A DNA stretch of 64,000 nucleotides from Mikania micrantha (Eukaryota > Streptophyta > Magnoliopsida > Asterales > Asteraceae): NCBI GenBank assembly GCA_009363875.1, contig CM018693.1, positions 72,524,986 through 72,588,985 on the forward strand, in the 5' to 3' direction. Below, one piece after another: positions 42,423 to 53,860 of the stretch (the first letter of the stretch is position 1; every line of letters begins with the position of its first letter). The notes under the pieces were generated by a model. The model was not told the DNA's origin. It worked only from the letters and a program-made list of their open reading frames with translations, and did not search any database. A program made the position numbers and the translations under genes.

Positions 42423-45161
42423 ATGGCTGACCTAAGATTTGTGCACGATCACAATATGACTGCATTCCTTGGGGAACCACCAGCCAAGCACTCAGAGTTC
42501 CGGAGCATGATTGAAGGCCTGATATTGTCCCCCGTCAACTACGCTATCATGGAGTACCCTCTAATCGTTACCTCATTTATTCGAGACTTCTGGAGCTCAG
42601 TAGAGGAGAGTATTGATGCGGATGGAAACATCAGTATAGTCGGAAAGATCCAGGGTCACTCCATCACTATTTCAGAGCAAATTATTAGAGATTGCCTGCA
42701 GTTCGGAGACAAAGAATCTGATCCTGTTGAGCTAGATCAAGAGTTGGTAAACAAAACTGTTTATCAGATGGGACATGGAGGGGCTTACCCACCCACCGAG
42801 AAGAAACTACTGCATCCGTATTGGAGATATCTAGCCCACGTGGTGACACAATGTCTTTCTGGACGAAAGGGGGGATATGATGTGCTCAACCAGACACTTA
42901 GCTCTTGTATGGTGGCTTTAGCACTTGGAGAGGATTTCAACTTTTCAAAGATGATCTTTCTTGGCATGCATGCAAACATCAAAGGAAAGAGGAAAGAAAG
43001 ATTCTTGGCCTTTCCCAGATTCATACAGATCATCTTACACAAAAGACATCCGAACCTGGAACGCACATTCGGTTCATTAGAAGTCAAAAGAATGCGTGAT
43101 GACATCTTTGGTTATATGAAGATGAACAAACGCGGAAAGAAACAGTACATTGGTCAAAGGCCCCTAATCAAGTTTGGAAGATTTGTGGGAGAAGGGATGG
43201 ATGAGGATATGCCAGGGACCCTAGTGGCTATAGTGGCAGAAGAGCACGACACTCAGGCTACAAGTTCTAAAGCTAAAGCAAGTGAAGCTACAAAAGCTGC
43301 AGCTGATGCTTCTTCTTCTTCATCAAGTGAAGATTTTGTCGCAGAGGGGCCACCTCTCACAAGGCAAGAAAGGGAAGACGTTCAAGATGTTGATTATACT
43401 GCCACTCCCGAATCTTCGCCAAAGAAGAAAAGGCAAAAGACTATGGCACGAAAGGCAAAAGACCCAAGACTTCAGTCTGTTCTCTCCAGCTTATCCTTCT
43501 CTTCTGCTGCTGCTGTCATGACACAGGCACCTGTTAAACCCACTCCCGTCACTAAACCACCATCACCACCTCATGTCACCAAACCACCATCACCACCTCA
43601 TGTCACATTGCCACCATCACCACCTCATGTCACAAAACCACCTTCACCACCACTTGTCACTCAACCACCTCCACCGCCTAAACCTTCTCAACCCATTAAG
43701 CCACAACAACCTAAACCTGCATCCAAACCTTCGAAAACCAAACTCATCATCCGAGTTCCCTCCACACGTCCATCAGTCACCATTCCGCCTAAAGCCAAAA
43801 CCAAGACCAAATCACCTTCACCCCATTCCGGAAGCAGCAAAGGAAAATCTCCTTTGCGTTCCGATTCACCCTACGAGCCAGAACAGGTGCCTGTGGATCT
43901 GATCGGACTTCAAGAGCGAGTCTATCAGTTAGAAAAGGATGCTGAGAGAAAAGACAAGATGATCATGAACTTGCGAGAAGGAAAGATAAAGATATGCTCA
44001 CATCTCAACAAGTGTAAAGGAAAGTTAAAGGCGCATGAAAAGGCGATCAGAATTCTTCTACTGGAAAACCACAAGATGCAAAGAGATATAAAGCGACTCA
44101 AAGGAGAAGAAGTATCTGAGTCTGAAAATGAAGCTATGGACGTTAGCGATGACAGTGATGACAGTGATGATGATGATGCTGATGATGGAGCTGATGATCA
44201 GGATCAAAAGAAGGACAAACATGAGAAGGACGATAAAGAAGATCAAGACGACAAACCTGATAAAGATGGAGATGACAAAGACAAAGACAAAGGTCCTCCT
44301 GATGACAAAGATCAGGGTGGAGATTCTGGGAATCCATCATCTTCTGAGAAGCCTTCTGGTCTATATGATGATCTGTTTGGAGATATTCCAGATGACATCC
44401 TTTTTGGTGATTGTGTACAACCAGATGAGACTACTGGAGCTGGGCTTGACAGTTTCTTTGATGATATTCCAGATAGCTTTGACTTTGGGTCATCAAGCGA
44501 TCAAAAGGGGAATCAAGCCAAGTCCTCTACAGAGACATCTGTAGAAGAAGAGCCAGAAAACATAGTACTTGGCAATGTATCTGATGACCCCTATATCGAT
44601 TATTTGTATGCCTACAAATACATTGATGCCTTGGGAACTGAGATCACTTCCCTGAATGAAGTGATAGATAGATGGTTTGATCGTAAGAAAGACTGGACGC
44701 CAGCTCCTCCTGTAGACAAAGAGGCTTGGTTCAGAGAAATTGGAGATCAACATCCAGAGCATACTTTCATTTCTGATGACAGAAACCTTTTTGCAGTTCG
44801 CAATGATAGATCAAATATATGCTGCTGGATGTACGATAAACCGAGAGATATCTACTTGGTGAAACGGATGAGTAGAAAAGTCGAATTTTACAAGAAGCCT
44901 ACAGATTTCTGTTCCTTACCTAGAGTTGACATCAGAAGCATCCACAAGGCTATGTTCTTCAACCCGTCTAAGGACTCACAGGCTGATTTGTTCGCAAAGT
45001 TTATCAAAGATCAGTGTGAGAAGAATTTTCCTGTCATGCGCACGGCTAAGGGACGACGCTTTGTCTCTTCGTGCATCATTGATCCAAAGACGAAGAAGCC
45101 TTGGGTGTACTATAGGTACCCTCCTCCTCATATGATGCAAGCAGTGCCCATCTCGCCATGA
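42423..45161 (+). CDS. Third ORF of the copia element (env-position protein)
   Basis: I start at ATG 42423 (MADLRFV), which directly follows TTTCAG; an upstream in-frame ATG at 42360 adds 21 residues of repeat-derived sequence. 912 residues to the first stop. Order: a globular N-terminal domain of about 240 residues (with HNMTAFL, FWSSVEES and FNFSKMIF); a Ser/Lys linker; a Pro-rich stretch of KPPSPPHVT repeats; a charged coiled coil (about residues 490-560); a very acidic Asp/Lys tract; repeated GDIPDD; and a C-terminal domain. No transmembrane segment or signal peptide is visible, so I do not call it an envelope. The N-terminal domain resembles proteins frequent beside copia pol in Asteraceae, sometimes labelled longin-like. 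Function unknown. The same frame continues past the TGA (45159-45161) to 45455. Confidence 0.75.
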   Translation: MADLRFVHDHNMTAFLGEPPAKHSEFRSMIEGLILSPVNYAIMEYPLIVTSFIRDFWSSVEESIDADGNISIVGKIQGHSITISEQIIRDCLQFGDKESDPVELDQELVNKTVYQMGHGGAYPPTEKKLLHPYWRYLAHVVTQCLSGRKGGYDVLNQTLSSCMVALALGEDFNFSKMIFLGMHANIKGKRKERFLAFPRFIQIILHKRHPNLERTFGSLEVKRMRDDIFGYMKMNKRGKKQYIGQRPLIKFGRFVGEGMDEDMPGTLVAIVAEEHDTQATSSKAKASEATKAAADASSSSSSEDFVAEGPPLTRQEREDVQDVDYTATPESSPKKKRQKTMARKAKDPRLQSVLSSLSFSSAAAVMTQAPVKPTPVTKPPSPPHVTKPPSPPHVTLPPSPPHVTKPPSPPLVTQPPPPPKPSQPIKPQQPKPASKPSKTKLIIRVPSTRPSVTIPPKAKTKTKSPSPHSGSSKGKSPLRSDSPYEPEQVPVDLIGLQERVYQLEKDAERKDKMIMNLREGKIKICSHLNKCKGKLKAHEKAIRILLLENHKMQRDIKRLKGEEVSESENEAMDVSDDSDDSDDDDADDGADDQDQKKDKHEKDDKEDQDDKPDKDGDDKDKDKGPPDDKDQGGDSGNPSSSEKPSGLYDDLFGDIPDDILFGDCVQPDETTGAGLDSFFDDIPDSFDFGSSSDQKGNQAKSSTETSVEEEPENIVLGNVSDDPYIDYLYAYKYIDALGTEITSLNEVIDRWFDRKKDWTPAPPVDKEAWFREIGDQHPEHTFISDDRNLFAVRNDRSNICCWMYDKPRDIYLVKRMSRKVEFYKKPTDFCSLPRVDIRSIHKAMFFNPSKDSQADLFAKFIKDQCEKNFPVMRTAKGRRFVSSCIIDPKTKKPWVYYRYPPPHMMQAVPISP

Positions 45162-45455
45162 GTTCCTGATAACTCTTTGGCTAATTTTCTGTCATGGTAC
45201 TTTGATGATCTGAACCTTGATGCAGTTACTCTTAGGAACATAGATGATGTTGATGACATCGACATGATTCTTGACCCTATGGATCTTCTGAAGTATGGTA
45301 AAGATGACATGATGAAGCTGCACAACTCTCCTATACGAGTATATTCCGGAAATGATGAGCTGGCTAAGCCATTTACACGAGTTGTTGCTTATGCCATGGA
45401 GCTAAAGCTGTATGCTGGAGCAGGGCCACACAATGTCACTCTTCCGATAGGATGA
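45162..45455 (+). pseudogene. C-terminal continuation of the third ORF after an in-frame TGA
   Basis: Same frame, 97 further codons with coherent composition (ANFLSWYFDDLNL, MILDPMDLLKYG), ending just before the PPT. The intact ancestor probably encoded one protein of about 1010 residues. Programmed readthrough is an alternative. Confidence 0.6.
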
Positions 45456-45463
45456 CTTCGCCA

Positions 45464-45477
45464 GTCTAGGGGGAGTT
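45464..45477 (+). promoter_or_regulatory. PPT of the copia element
   Basis: GTCTAGGGGGAGTT next to the 3' LTR; primes plus-strand synthesis. Confidence 0.85.
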
Positions 45478-45851
45478 TGTAAAGCCCGCTGAACGATGAA
45501 GACTGACAAAGTCAACCCGGAAGAGTAAAATCTCAGATCTTGGTTTAATTTTCGTGTACAGCATTTCGAGTACACGAAGTGATCGTGTACTCGAACCTCT
45601 TTGTATTTAGATTTCGTGTACACCTAGGCCTAGTATAAATAGACGCATTTTGTACATGTTTAGGTTGGAATCCCGAGGCATACGCTCTCTAGACGTATTG
45701 AGGCGCTTGTACTCGAAGTTTTGCAATATTTATAAAGTTTGCATTTTTCTACTTGCTTTCTTGTTTCTAACTTGGATTCCGCACTTGTTAGAGATCATTG
45801 ATGATGTTTACAGAGATAAAGTTTGGATCTTGATCAGTTTGATGACCTACA
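45478..45851 (+). repeat. 3' LTR of the copia element
   Basis: 374 bp, like the 5' LTR, with four differences seen by eye; TATA at 45634-45642. Followed by the target repeat GATCG. Confidence 0.92.
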
Positions 45852-45856
45852 GATCG

Positions 45857-48420
45857 TTCAGAATGTGCATAGATTACAGGGAGCTGAACAAACTGACCAT
45901 CAAGAATCGGTATCCATTGCCGAGGATTGATGATATGTTTGACCAACTGCAAGGAGCGCAATACTTCTCAAAGATTGACTTGCGGTCTGGATATCATCAA
46001 CTCCGAGTTCAAGACGAAGACATACCGAAGACAGCATTCCGAACCAGATACGGGCATTACGAATTCATGGTGATGCCTTTCGGATTGACAAATACACCAG
46101 CGGTTTTCATGGATCTCATGAACCGAGCGTGCAAGCCGTATCTAGATCAGTTTGTCATTGTCTTTATTGATGACATACTGATTTATTCTAAGAACGAAGC
46201 AGATCATGAACAACGTCTCAGGAAAATCTTGGAGCTCTTGAAAGAACAGAAACTGTATGCCAAGTTCTCTAAATTTGAATTTTGGTTGAGATAAGTTCAA
46301 TTTCTGGGTCACGTAGTCAACAGTGAGGGAATACACGTTGATACGGCCAAGATTGAAGCGATAAAGAACTGGGATACTCCGAAAACACCGACAGAGATAC
46401 GGTCTTTTCTGGGATTGGCAGGTTATTACAGAAGGTTCATTTCGAACTTTTCTAAGATAGCTCTGCCTCTTACTATACTAACCCAGAAAAGTGAACCATT
46501 TGTCTGGGAGTAGAAACAAGAAGATGTTTTTCAGAAATTGAAACAGAAACTATGTGATGCTCCAATTCTATCTCTCCCAGAAGGCTGTGATGATTTTGTT
46601 GTATACTGTGATGCTTCCCATCAGGGACTTGGTTGCGTGTTAATGCAACGGGACAAAGTCTTAGCCTATGCATCAAGACAGTTAAAAGTTCTTGAGAAGA
46701 ATTACACTCCTCATGATCTTGAATTGGGAGCAGTAATCTTCGCATTGAAGATTTGGAGACATTACTTATATGGCACTAAATGTACCATATTCACTGATCA
46801 CAAGAGTCTACAGCACATCTTTGATCAGAAGGAACTCAACATGTGACAACACCGTTGGGTTGAGCTTCTGAATGACTACGACTGTGTGATAAAGTACCAT
46901 CCAGGAAAGGCGAATGTTGCAGCTGATGCCTTGAGCCGGAAGGAACGGGTCAAACCCTTGCGCGTTAGAGCAATGGGAATGACTGTACAGACCAGCTTAA
47001 GAGACAAGATTATTCAAGCACAGCAAGAATCACTTGATCGAGGAAATCTAAAGAAAGAACTTGACTGCAGAGTGGAGAAACAGTTCGACACGAAGTCTGA
47101 TGGAATCATTTACTATAAGGATCGAGTATGGATTCCTGTAGTAAATGAATTAAGAAGACTTAACTTCGACGAAGCACACAAGACAAAATACTCTGTTCAT
47201 CCAGGCGCCGATAAGATGTACGAAGACTTGCGTGTATTTTATTGGTGGCCGGGAATGATGAAAGACATAGCCGAGTACGTCGGTCAATGTCTTACGTGTG
47301 GTGAGGTAAAGGCGGAACACCAGAAACCGTTCGGTTTACTGGAGCAGCCTGAGATTCCGCTCTGGAAGTGGGAACAAATAGCTATGGATTTCATTACCAA
47401 GCTACCTCGCACTTCCAGTGGTCATGATACAATTTGGGTAATCGTTGACCGTTTGACGAAATCTGCTCATTTCTTGCCGATGCGTGAGACTTACACGATG
47501 GACAAACTGACAAGACTGTGCCATTGTCTATTATTTCTGATAGAGATAGCAGATTTACATCCAGGTTCTAGCAATCATTACAGAAATCTCTAAGGACGCA
47601 GTTAAATCTGAGTACAGCTTACCACACACAAACAGATGGTCAAAGCGAACGTACAATTCAAACCCTGGAGGACATGTTAAGAACCTGTGTTTTGGATTTC
47701 GGTGGGAACTGGGACTCTCATTTGCCACTGATAGAATTCTCCTACAGTAACAGCTACCACAGCAGTATCGGATGTGCACCATTCGAGGCTCTTTATGGCC
47801 GGAAATGTCAATCACCAATCTGTTGGACCGAAGTGGGAGATAATCGTATAACTGGGCCAGAGCTTATTCAGGAAACCACTGATAAGATTGCCCAGATTCA
47901 GAGAAGACTACAAGCAACAAGGAGCAGACAGAAAAGCTATGCTGACAAACGGTGCAAGCCGTTGGAATTTCAAGTGGGAGACCGTGTTATGTTGAAGGTA
48001 TCCCCATGGAAGGGCCTAGTTCGTTTTGGGAATAAAGGCAAGTTAGCACCACGGTACGTAGGACCGTTTGAAATTATCGAACGTATTGGTCCTGTGGCGT
48101 ACAGACTGAGATTACCAGATGAACTCAGTGCGGTGCATGATGTATTTCACGTCTCGAATTTAAAGAGATGTCTTGCCGATGAATCACTTGTTATTCCAAT
48201 TGAAGATATTCAAGTGGATGAAGAATTGCATTCTATTGAGGAGCCTTTGGAGATTATGGATCGCAAAGTTAAACAACTAAGGCGAAGCCGTATTCCGATT
48301 GTAAAGGTTCGATGGAATTAAAGACGCGGACTTGAGTTTACATGGGAACGTGAAGATCACATGAAGTCGAAGTATCCCCAACTGTTTACAGAGGAAGACG
48401 TACCTGATGACAATGCTTAA
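45857..48420 (+). pseudogene. pol: RT, RNase H, integrase and chromodomain-like tail, element J
   Basis: Continues the pol frame of J after the insertion. RT catalytic FIDD at 46163-46174; RNase H (VVYCDASHQGLG, TDHKSLQHIF, ADALSR) about 46590-46950; integrase zinc region (HPGADKMYEDLRVFYWWPG ... CLTC) about 47195-47300; catalytic blocks MDFITKLP, SDRDSRF and TDGQSERT; SH3-like KVSPWKGLVRFG and a tail PLEIMDRKVKQLRRSRIPIV..EREDHM resembling the divergent chromodomain of Tekay elements. Stops at 46292, 46511, 46844, 47569 and 48319 and a small deletion with frameshift near 47510-47530 inactivate it. The chromodomain-like tail would direct integration towards chromatin. Confidence 0.88.
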
Positions 48421-48454
48421 ATTTCGGGACGAAATTTCTCTAACAAGGGGAGAC
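48419..48454 (+). promoter_or_regulatory. Palindrome and PPT of element J
   Basis: AAATTTCG-GGA-CGAAATTT (48419-48437) and AACAAGGGGAGAC just before the LTR, matching A and K in reverse. Confidence 0.85.
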
Positions 48455-49024
48455 TGTAACATCAGTGATGGAACCGTACCGGAACAGTGATCTTAAACAG
48501 TGACGTGAACAGTAAACAGGTACGAACTACATACATTTTAGTGCATTTCATATTCATAGTTAATTGTTAATATCATTTTGTGTTATCAGACAACAAGTTC
48601 AGAAACATTTAACAGAAACAAAGTTCAGAACTATGGTTCTTGAGTCAAATAATTATCTGGCAACACAGAACCATCATGTGATTACTTGTTAGGATTTATT
48701 ATGTATAGATATATGTGAGGCTTTACAGAACAAAACAGAACGGATGTTGTTATGTGAATGCTAAATTGACGGGTTATTCGTATAGGTGACGATATGTACG
48801 AATATATCTGAAAGTTTAACATTCTGAATAATGTCCGTTAATTAGAAAACAATATTGAAAAGTAGAGTTATCGTCGTGTTCGTACGGGTGATGATTCGAA
48901 CGAATGCGCGCGACGACCGTACGATTCAGTTTAAACAGATAATTAAATATTTCTGAAATTTTAAAATAAACAAAAGATAATTAGTTAATTTATTAGGAAT
49001 CACAACTCTATTTTATAAACCGTG
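48455..49024 (+). repeat. Truncated 3' LTR of element J (U3 part)
   Basis: Matches 27267-27845 of the 5' LTR, then stops abruptly after AAACCGTGT, where sequence of element K begins. Confidence 0.8.
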
Positions 49025-49037
49025 TTGGATCAAAGTC

Positions 49038-52000
49038 CCCGAGCCGGCGGGGTTGGATCGAAGTCCCCGTCGGGCGGAAGGTTCCCGGGGCGCGATATCG
49101 TGAGTGAAAATCAAAGTGATCAGATTGTTTACATTGCACATGATATAAAATGAGAAATGCTAAATAAAATAGGATTACAAAGTTAAATTACATCCTTATC
49201 GTTTATAATTTAACAATGTAAATCTATCATAAACATCATAAGATTTCTATCTTGTAACTGCACAAGATATACAAAATAATTGTATAATGATGTTCCCAAA
49301 ATTATACAGGTCCAAAAATGCTAAGTCTTCTATCTGAAGTCCTAGTCCAAAAGCATAAACTTTTTAGTTGACCTGTTCGTCACCTGAGAAGTCTTGAAAA
49401 AATAAAGTCAACACATGGTTGGTGATTTCATATAGTTTTGTAATTGAAAATGATTTAAAAACCTCTTTCGGTAAACACCCTAACCTCATTAACAACACAT
49501 GTAATATCCACATCGGTATGCTTATATATAGGGCATATCCCTGAGTCGGGCCTACAAACCCGCCCAGACGCCGTCCCACCACATACTACTATGCATATGA
49601 CACTTTGTTAATGATAATTAGGCATTTTTACCTAACACACACTTCCATTCACAATAGTTCAAATGTACACTCAAAACCTTTGTTAAACCCTCGGGTAACA
49701 ACCTTAATCTCATTAACATCACCTGTATCATCCAGATCGGTATGCTTATATATAGGGCATACCCCTGAGTCGAGCCTACAAACCCGCCCAGACGCCGTCC
49801 CACCACATACTAATCCACATAGGACATTGATGTTAATGACAATTAAGCATTTTACCCCTACTAATAAAACAATGATTCTTCCGTTATTTGTTCCTGTAAA
49901 TACAACAATTTGGGATCTATGTTGATTCCTTAAGTTCATCACAAAAAGATCAACTAAAGTAATTGTAGAAACAGTTAAATAAATGCTTAGTTAAATAAAT
50001 AATAAACATTTAATAAAATCTAAGTCCTAATGATTGGGCCTTGGTCAACTCGAGTAGACTAGTCTTTCAATCAAGGTACTTAGTAGTTAGCAGGTTCTGT
50101 AAATATCATCAAACATATGACCTACAATTCAAACGGTCTAGCTAGGACTTCTTGAAATGTAGGATTTCTTGTTTCGTACATGATTTGTTTTGATTCGTTG
50201 GCATATGTACTTGATTCGTTGATCATGGAATACTAGATTCGCTGATCAAATGTACTCTTGGTTCGTTGTTCATCAAACACTTGATTTGTTGAATATCGAA
50301 TATTAACTTTGCAAAGATTGTTTCGTTTGATTTGTTGAACCTCCAAACTTGTTTTGTCAAAATGTTTCGTTTGATTCGTTGAAATCACCGACTTGAATTG
50401 TCAAAGTGTTTCGTTTAATTCTTTGAACTCACACACTTGATTTGTCAAAATGTTTTGTTTGATTCGTTGAAATCACCCACTTGAATTGTCAAAAATGTTT
50501 TGTTTGATTCGTTGAAATGTTTAGTTTAACCCAATTATCCATTTAAGTTATAAGTAGATGGATTTAGTAAAAACCTGCATAAAATTCACCTAGACATGAT
50601 TCTAGGTTAACAATTTACATATAAAACATATTTTAAATAAAAGCATCTAAGTAAACAATTTAAATAAAACGGTTTACGCATGCTTCTCAGCCCCGCGTTT
50701 TAAAACAAAAATGTTAGAAAAGGGGCAATGAACTCACCTGTGCTGCTATGTAAATGATCTAACACAAAATGCGCGCTCTTGTTGTAGCTTAGGTTTCTTC
50801 GGTTCCTGAGTTATTTTATAAGAGTTTGAATATAATAAGTACGCGTAGTGGTCGTCGTATCTAAGTCTTTGTCTCGGTGTGTGTAACTAAGTGTCATAGT
50901 ACTATGTGTATCTATGATCTAATCTAACTTAGTTACCCTTTTTATGAACCCAATTCCCATGATTAGTTACAACCCTTATCAATAAATTTTTACAAAAATT
51001 CGGGCCGAGTCTCCTTTGTATTTAGTTCAAATCCAGACAATTATATTGTCCATTTACAACAATTTCCAATCAAAATAATCATAATAAACCTTTGATCAAA
51101 ACAATTTATAAATAAATTCCATTTTAATTCAATATTGAGTCAAAATCATTTAATTAAATCTAACAAGTTCATATATAGGTTTCTTTTATTAAAATCTCGT
51201 GGCTCCTTAAATCAATTAAGCATTTACATATGATGGGCCTTAGTTGGCCCATTGGGTCCCTATCGACCCGTTTAGTAGTCTTTGATTCCGGATTGATAAC
51301 AAAACTCTGATTTTTGATCCATATGAGTTCTTGAAAATCTTTCACATGTTTTAGGCTAAATTAATAGATGTTCACCTTTATATTGAGGTGTTATTATGTT
51401 TCATGAAAACCCATATCCCTTAGTAACCCTACTTTTTAGTCCATGTTCAAACACACACAACATATTTCATGCATGCATGTATCCTTAGCTCGTTTCTAGA
51501 CTTTGAGTTCTCATATGTACATCCCCATGGTTCTTAGACTTGAATTGATAGCCCATAGTCCATCACACACTAATTCGATAACACTTTTGGTTCGGTATCC
51601 CCAAGGAACAGCGAACCTTTTGAGGAAATCTCCTTGGGTTCGGCTAATACTTCAACACTAACGAACCCTTAGGGTTCGGCTATAATGAGGGAAGGTTCGG
51701 CCATGATGTAGTTAAGGGTTCGGCCAAGGTGTATGGTTCGTGGACCTAATGGTTCGGATAAGGAGGATTCGGTCCCTATATGGTTCGGCAAAATAGGTTC
51801 GTGAATCCTAGGGTTCGCCACCCTAGGTTCACCGAAGGAAAGAGGGTTTGCAACTTTAAGGGTTCGGCTAGAAAGTTGCAGGTGCCCAGGGTTCGTGAGC
51901 CAGAAGCACAGGTTCGGTGCAGGTCCTGACCAGTTCAACAGGTTCGTGGCTCAGAGTAGACATGTTCGTGATGCAGGGTTTGGCTTTTGATCCAAGGTTC

Positions 52001-53043
52001 GGCCGTCAAACCCTTAGGTTCGGCTAGGGTTTCCCGGTTCGTGTCTCATTGCAGCCGCCTGCATGAAGGTTCGGCACATACTTAGGGGTTCGGCAAAAAG
52101 GTTCGGCACCATCATCATCCTTACGAGCTCAATCTGTTACAAATCACTCCTAGCAGTTCCTAGGGTTTCGAGATAACCTAACTAATAACATCTAATGTTT
52201 TAAACCGGTTTTATTATCCTAGTTACAAGGATTCGAGATAAACCCTCAAAGAATTCGTCACACAATCGTAGAGAGAAGGTGGAGAAACTTCTTCTAGAGA
52301 GAGAGAGAAGTGATGAACGTGAATGTGATGAGAAAGGGGGTGGTGGAGGTTGGTCTGGGAGTAAATGACTCCATTAACTGTTTTCGATTTATCCAGTGGC
52401 TCGGTCTCGATCGTTTTCGCGAAATTAGCTGTTTTCTCGGGGTTTTCATCACGAGACGATACGGTTTGATAAAAATAGAATTTATAAATTATTCTAAGTT
52501 GTGATTCCTAATAAATTAACTAGTATCTATTATTTATTTTAAATTTTCAAATATTAGCTTACTGTTTAAATTGAATCGTACGGTCGTCGCGCATATTCGT
52601 TATAATCGTCACCCGTACGAACACGACGATAACTATACTTTTCAATATTGTTTTCTAATTATAGAATATCACTCAGAACGTTAAACTTTCAGATACATTC
52701 GTACAGATCGTCACCTATACGAATAACCCGTCAATTTAGTATTCACATAACGATATTCATGTTGTTTTGTTCTGTAAGGCCTCACATACGTTTATACATA
52801 ATAAATCATAACAAATAATCTCATGTTGGTTCTGTGTTGTCAGATTATTATCTGACTCAAGAACCATTGTTCTGAACTTTGTTTCTGTTAAATGTTTATG
52901 AACTTGTTGTTTGTTAACACAAAATGATAATGACAACGATATGAATAAAAATTGTACTGAATGTATATGGTTCGTACCTGTTTACTGTTCATGCTATTGT
53001 TTAAGATCACTGTTCCGGTGACGTTTCCGGCACAGATGTTACA
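49038..53043 (-). repeat. Left (3') LTR of element K
   Basis: Collinear with the right LTR but lacking about 127 bp near 52240 (covering the first splice donor of the leader) and about 70 bp near 50205. Hairpin modules near 49515-49539 and 49739-49763; minisatellite 50170-50525; candidate 68-nt leader exon 50738-50805. Confidence 0.8.
51590..52105. repeat. GGTTCG cluster, left LTR of K
   Basis: About 25 GGTTCG hexamers (CGAACC in LTR sense). Confidence 0.8.
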
Positions 53044-53081
53044 GTCTCCCCTTGTTAGAGAAATTTCGTCCCGAAATTTAA
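53044..53081 (-). promoter_or_regulatory. PPT and palindrome of element K
   Basis: Sense strand TAACAAGGGGAGAC beside the LTR, with AAATTTCG-GGA-CGAAATTT just upstream in sense. Confidence 0.8.
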
Positions 53082-53094
53082 GAACAGTTATCGG

Positions 53095-53860
53095 GTACAG
53101 ATTTCTCTATAAACAGTTGGGGATTACCTGAACCTCATATGATCTTCGCATTTCCCAAGTAAACTTGAGTTTGCGCTTTGAATTCCGATGAGACTTATCA
53201 TTCGGAGTACGACTTTTCTTCAAGTTCGAGACGTGAAATATGTCATGCACACCACTGAATCATCTGGTGATCTCAGTCTATATGCTATAGGACGAATACG
53301 TTTGATGAACTCGAACTGTCCTACATTTCGTGGTGCTTATTTGTCCCTTTATTCCAAAATGGGCTACACCTTTCCTTGGGTATACCTCTAACTTGACATG
53401 GTTTCCCCTTGAAATTCCAACAGTTTATGCCATTTATAGGTTGAGCTCTTCTGTCTGCTCCTTGCTGTCTGTAGACTTTGTTGAATCTGAGCAATCTTGT
53501 CAATAGTCTCTCGATTAAGTTCTGGTTTAGTTGTTCGATTTCCTCCTATCTCTGTCCAACAGTTCGGTGACCGACCTTTCCGGCCTTAATGCGCCTTGAA
53601 TGGTGTGCATTCAATGCTACTATTATAACTGTTGTTGTAGGAGAATTTGATCATTGATGACCCAAATGGTATCATGACCACTGGAAGTGCGGGGTAGCTT
53701 GGCCTCGAAATCCATAGTTGTTTGTTCCCACTTCCAGAGCGGAATTCCAGGCTATTCCAGTAACCCTGATGGTTTCTGGTGTTCCGCCTTTTTCCCTTGC
53801 ACACGTAAGACATCTGCCGACATATTCAGCTATGTCTTTCTTCATTTCCGGCCATCAACA
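53095..53860 (-). pseudogene. Integrase and C-terminal tail relic of K
   Basis: The minus strand aligns with 47230-48390 of J with many stops and indels. Remnants include WWPEMKKDIAEYVGRCLTC, IPLWKWEQ, SYNNSYNSSIECTPFKA, RETIDKIAQIQQ and the tail block near 53150. A central portion of the integrase core is deleted (around 53640). Confidence 0.75.

Larger units (their letters stand above)
33246..45851 (+). mobile_element. Ty1/copia Sirevirus-like element with third ORF
   Basis: Two 374-bp LTRs (33246-33619, 45478-45851) begin TGTAAAGCCC and end CCTACA. GATCG duplicates the target at 33241-33245 and 45852-45856, inside the RT gene of J. Interior: initiator Met PBS, gag, pol, a long non-coding interval, a large third ORF, PPT. 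I count four substitutions between the LTRs (about 1%), which at commonly assumed plant rates implies an age below a million years. The gag/pol order, a third ORF after pol and repeated PPT-like motifs fit Sireviruses. Confidence 0.93.
27267..49024 (+). mobile_element. Tekay-like Ty3/gypsy element J, split by a copia insertion
   Basis: The 5' LTR is 27267-30999, the PBS 31003-31014, gag-protease-RT begins at 31176, and pol resumes after the copia insertion at 45857-48420. PPT and the first 570 bp of the 3' LTR follow. Without the inserted element it spans about 9.1 kb. Domain order (Gag, PR, RT, RNase H, IN, chromodomain-like tail) and RT/IN motifs fit the Tekay clade of chromoviruses. Several nonsense codons, one integrase indel and the insertion make it non-functional. 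The first LTR bases read TATAACATC instead of TGTAACATC. Confidence 0.85.

Noticed and set aside
43555..43700. Extensin-like or proline-rich cell-wall protein
   Set aside because: The KPPSPPHVT repeats are an internal linker of the third ORF, without a signal peptide or SPPPP arrays.
42423..45161. Envelope glycoprotein
   Set aside because: Env-like position, but no signal peptide, membrane span or glycoprotein-like pattern; strongly charged and Pro-rich instead.
45650..45856. Extension of the RT ORF into the copia LTR
   Set aside because: The frame happens to be open through the LTR end; the true RT sequence starts after the GATCG duplication.
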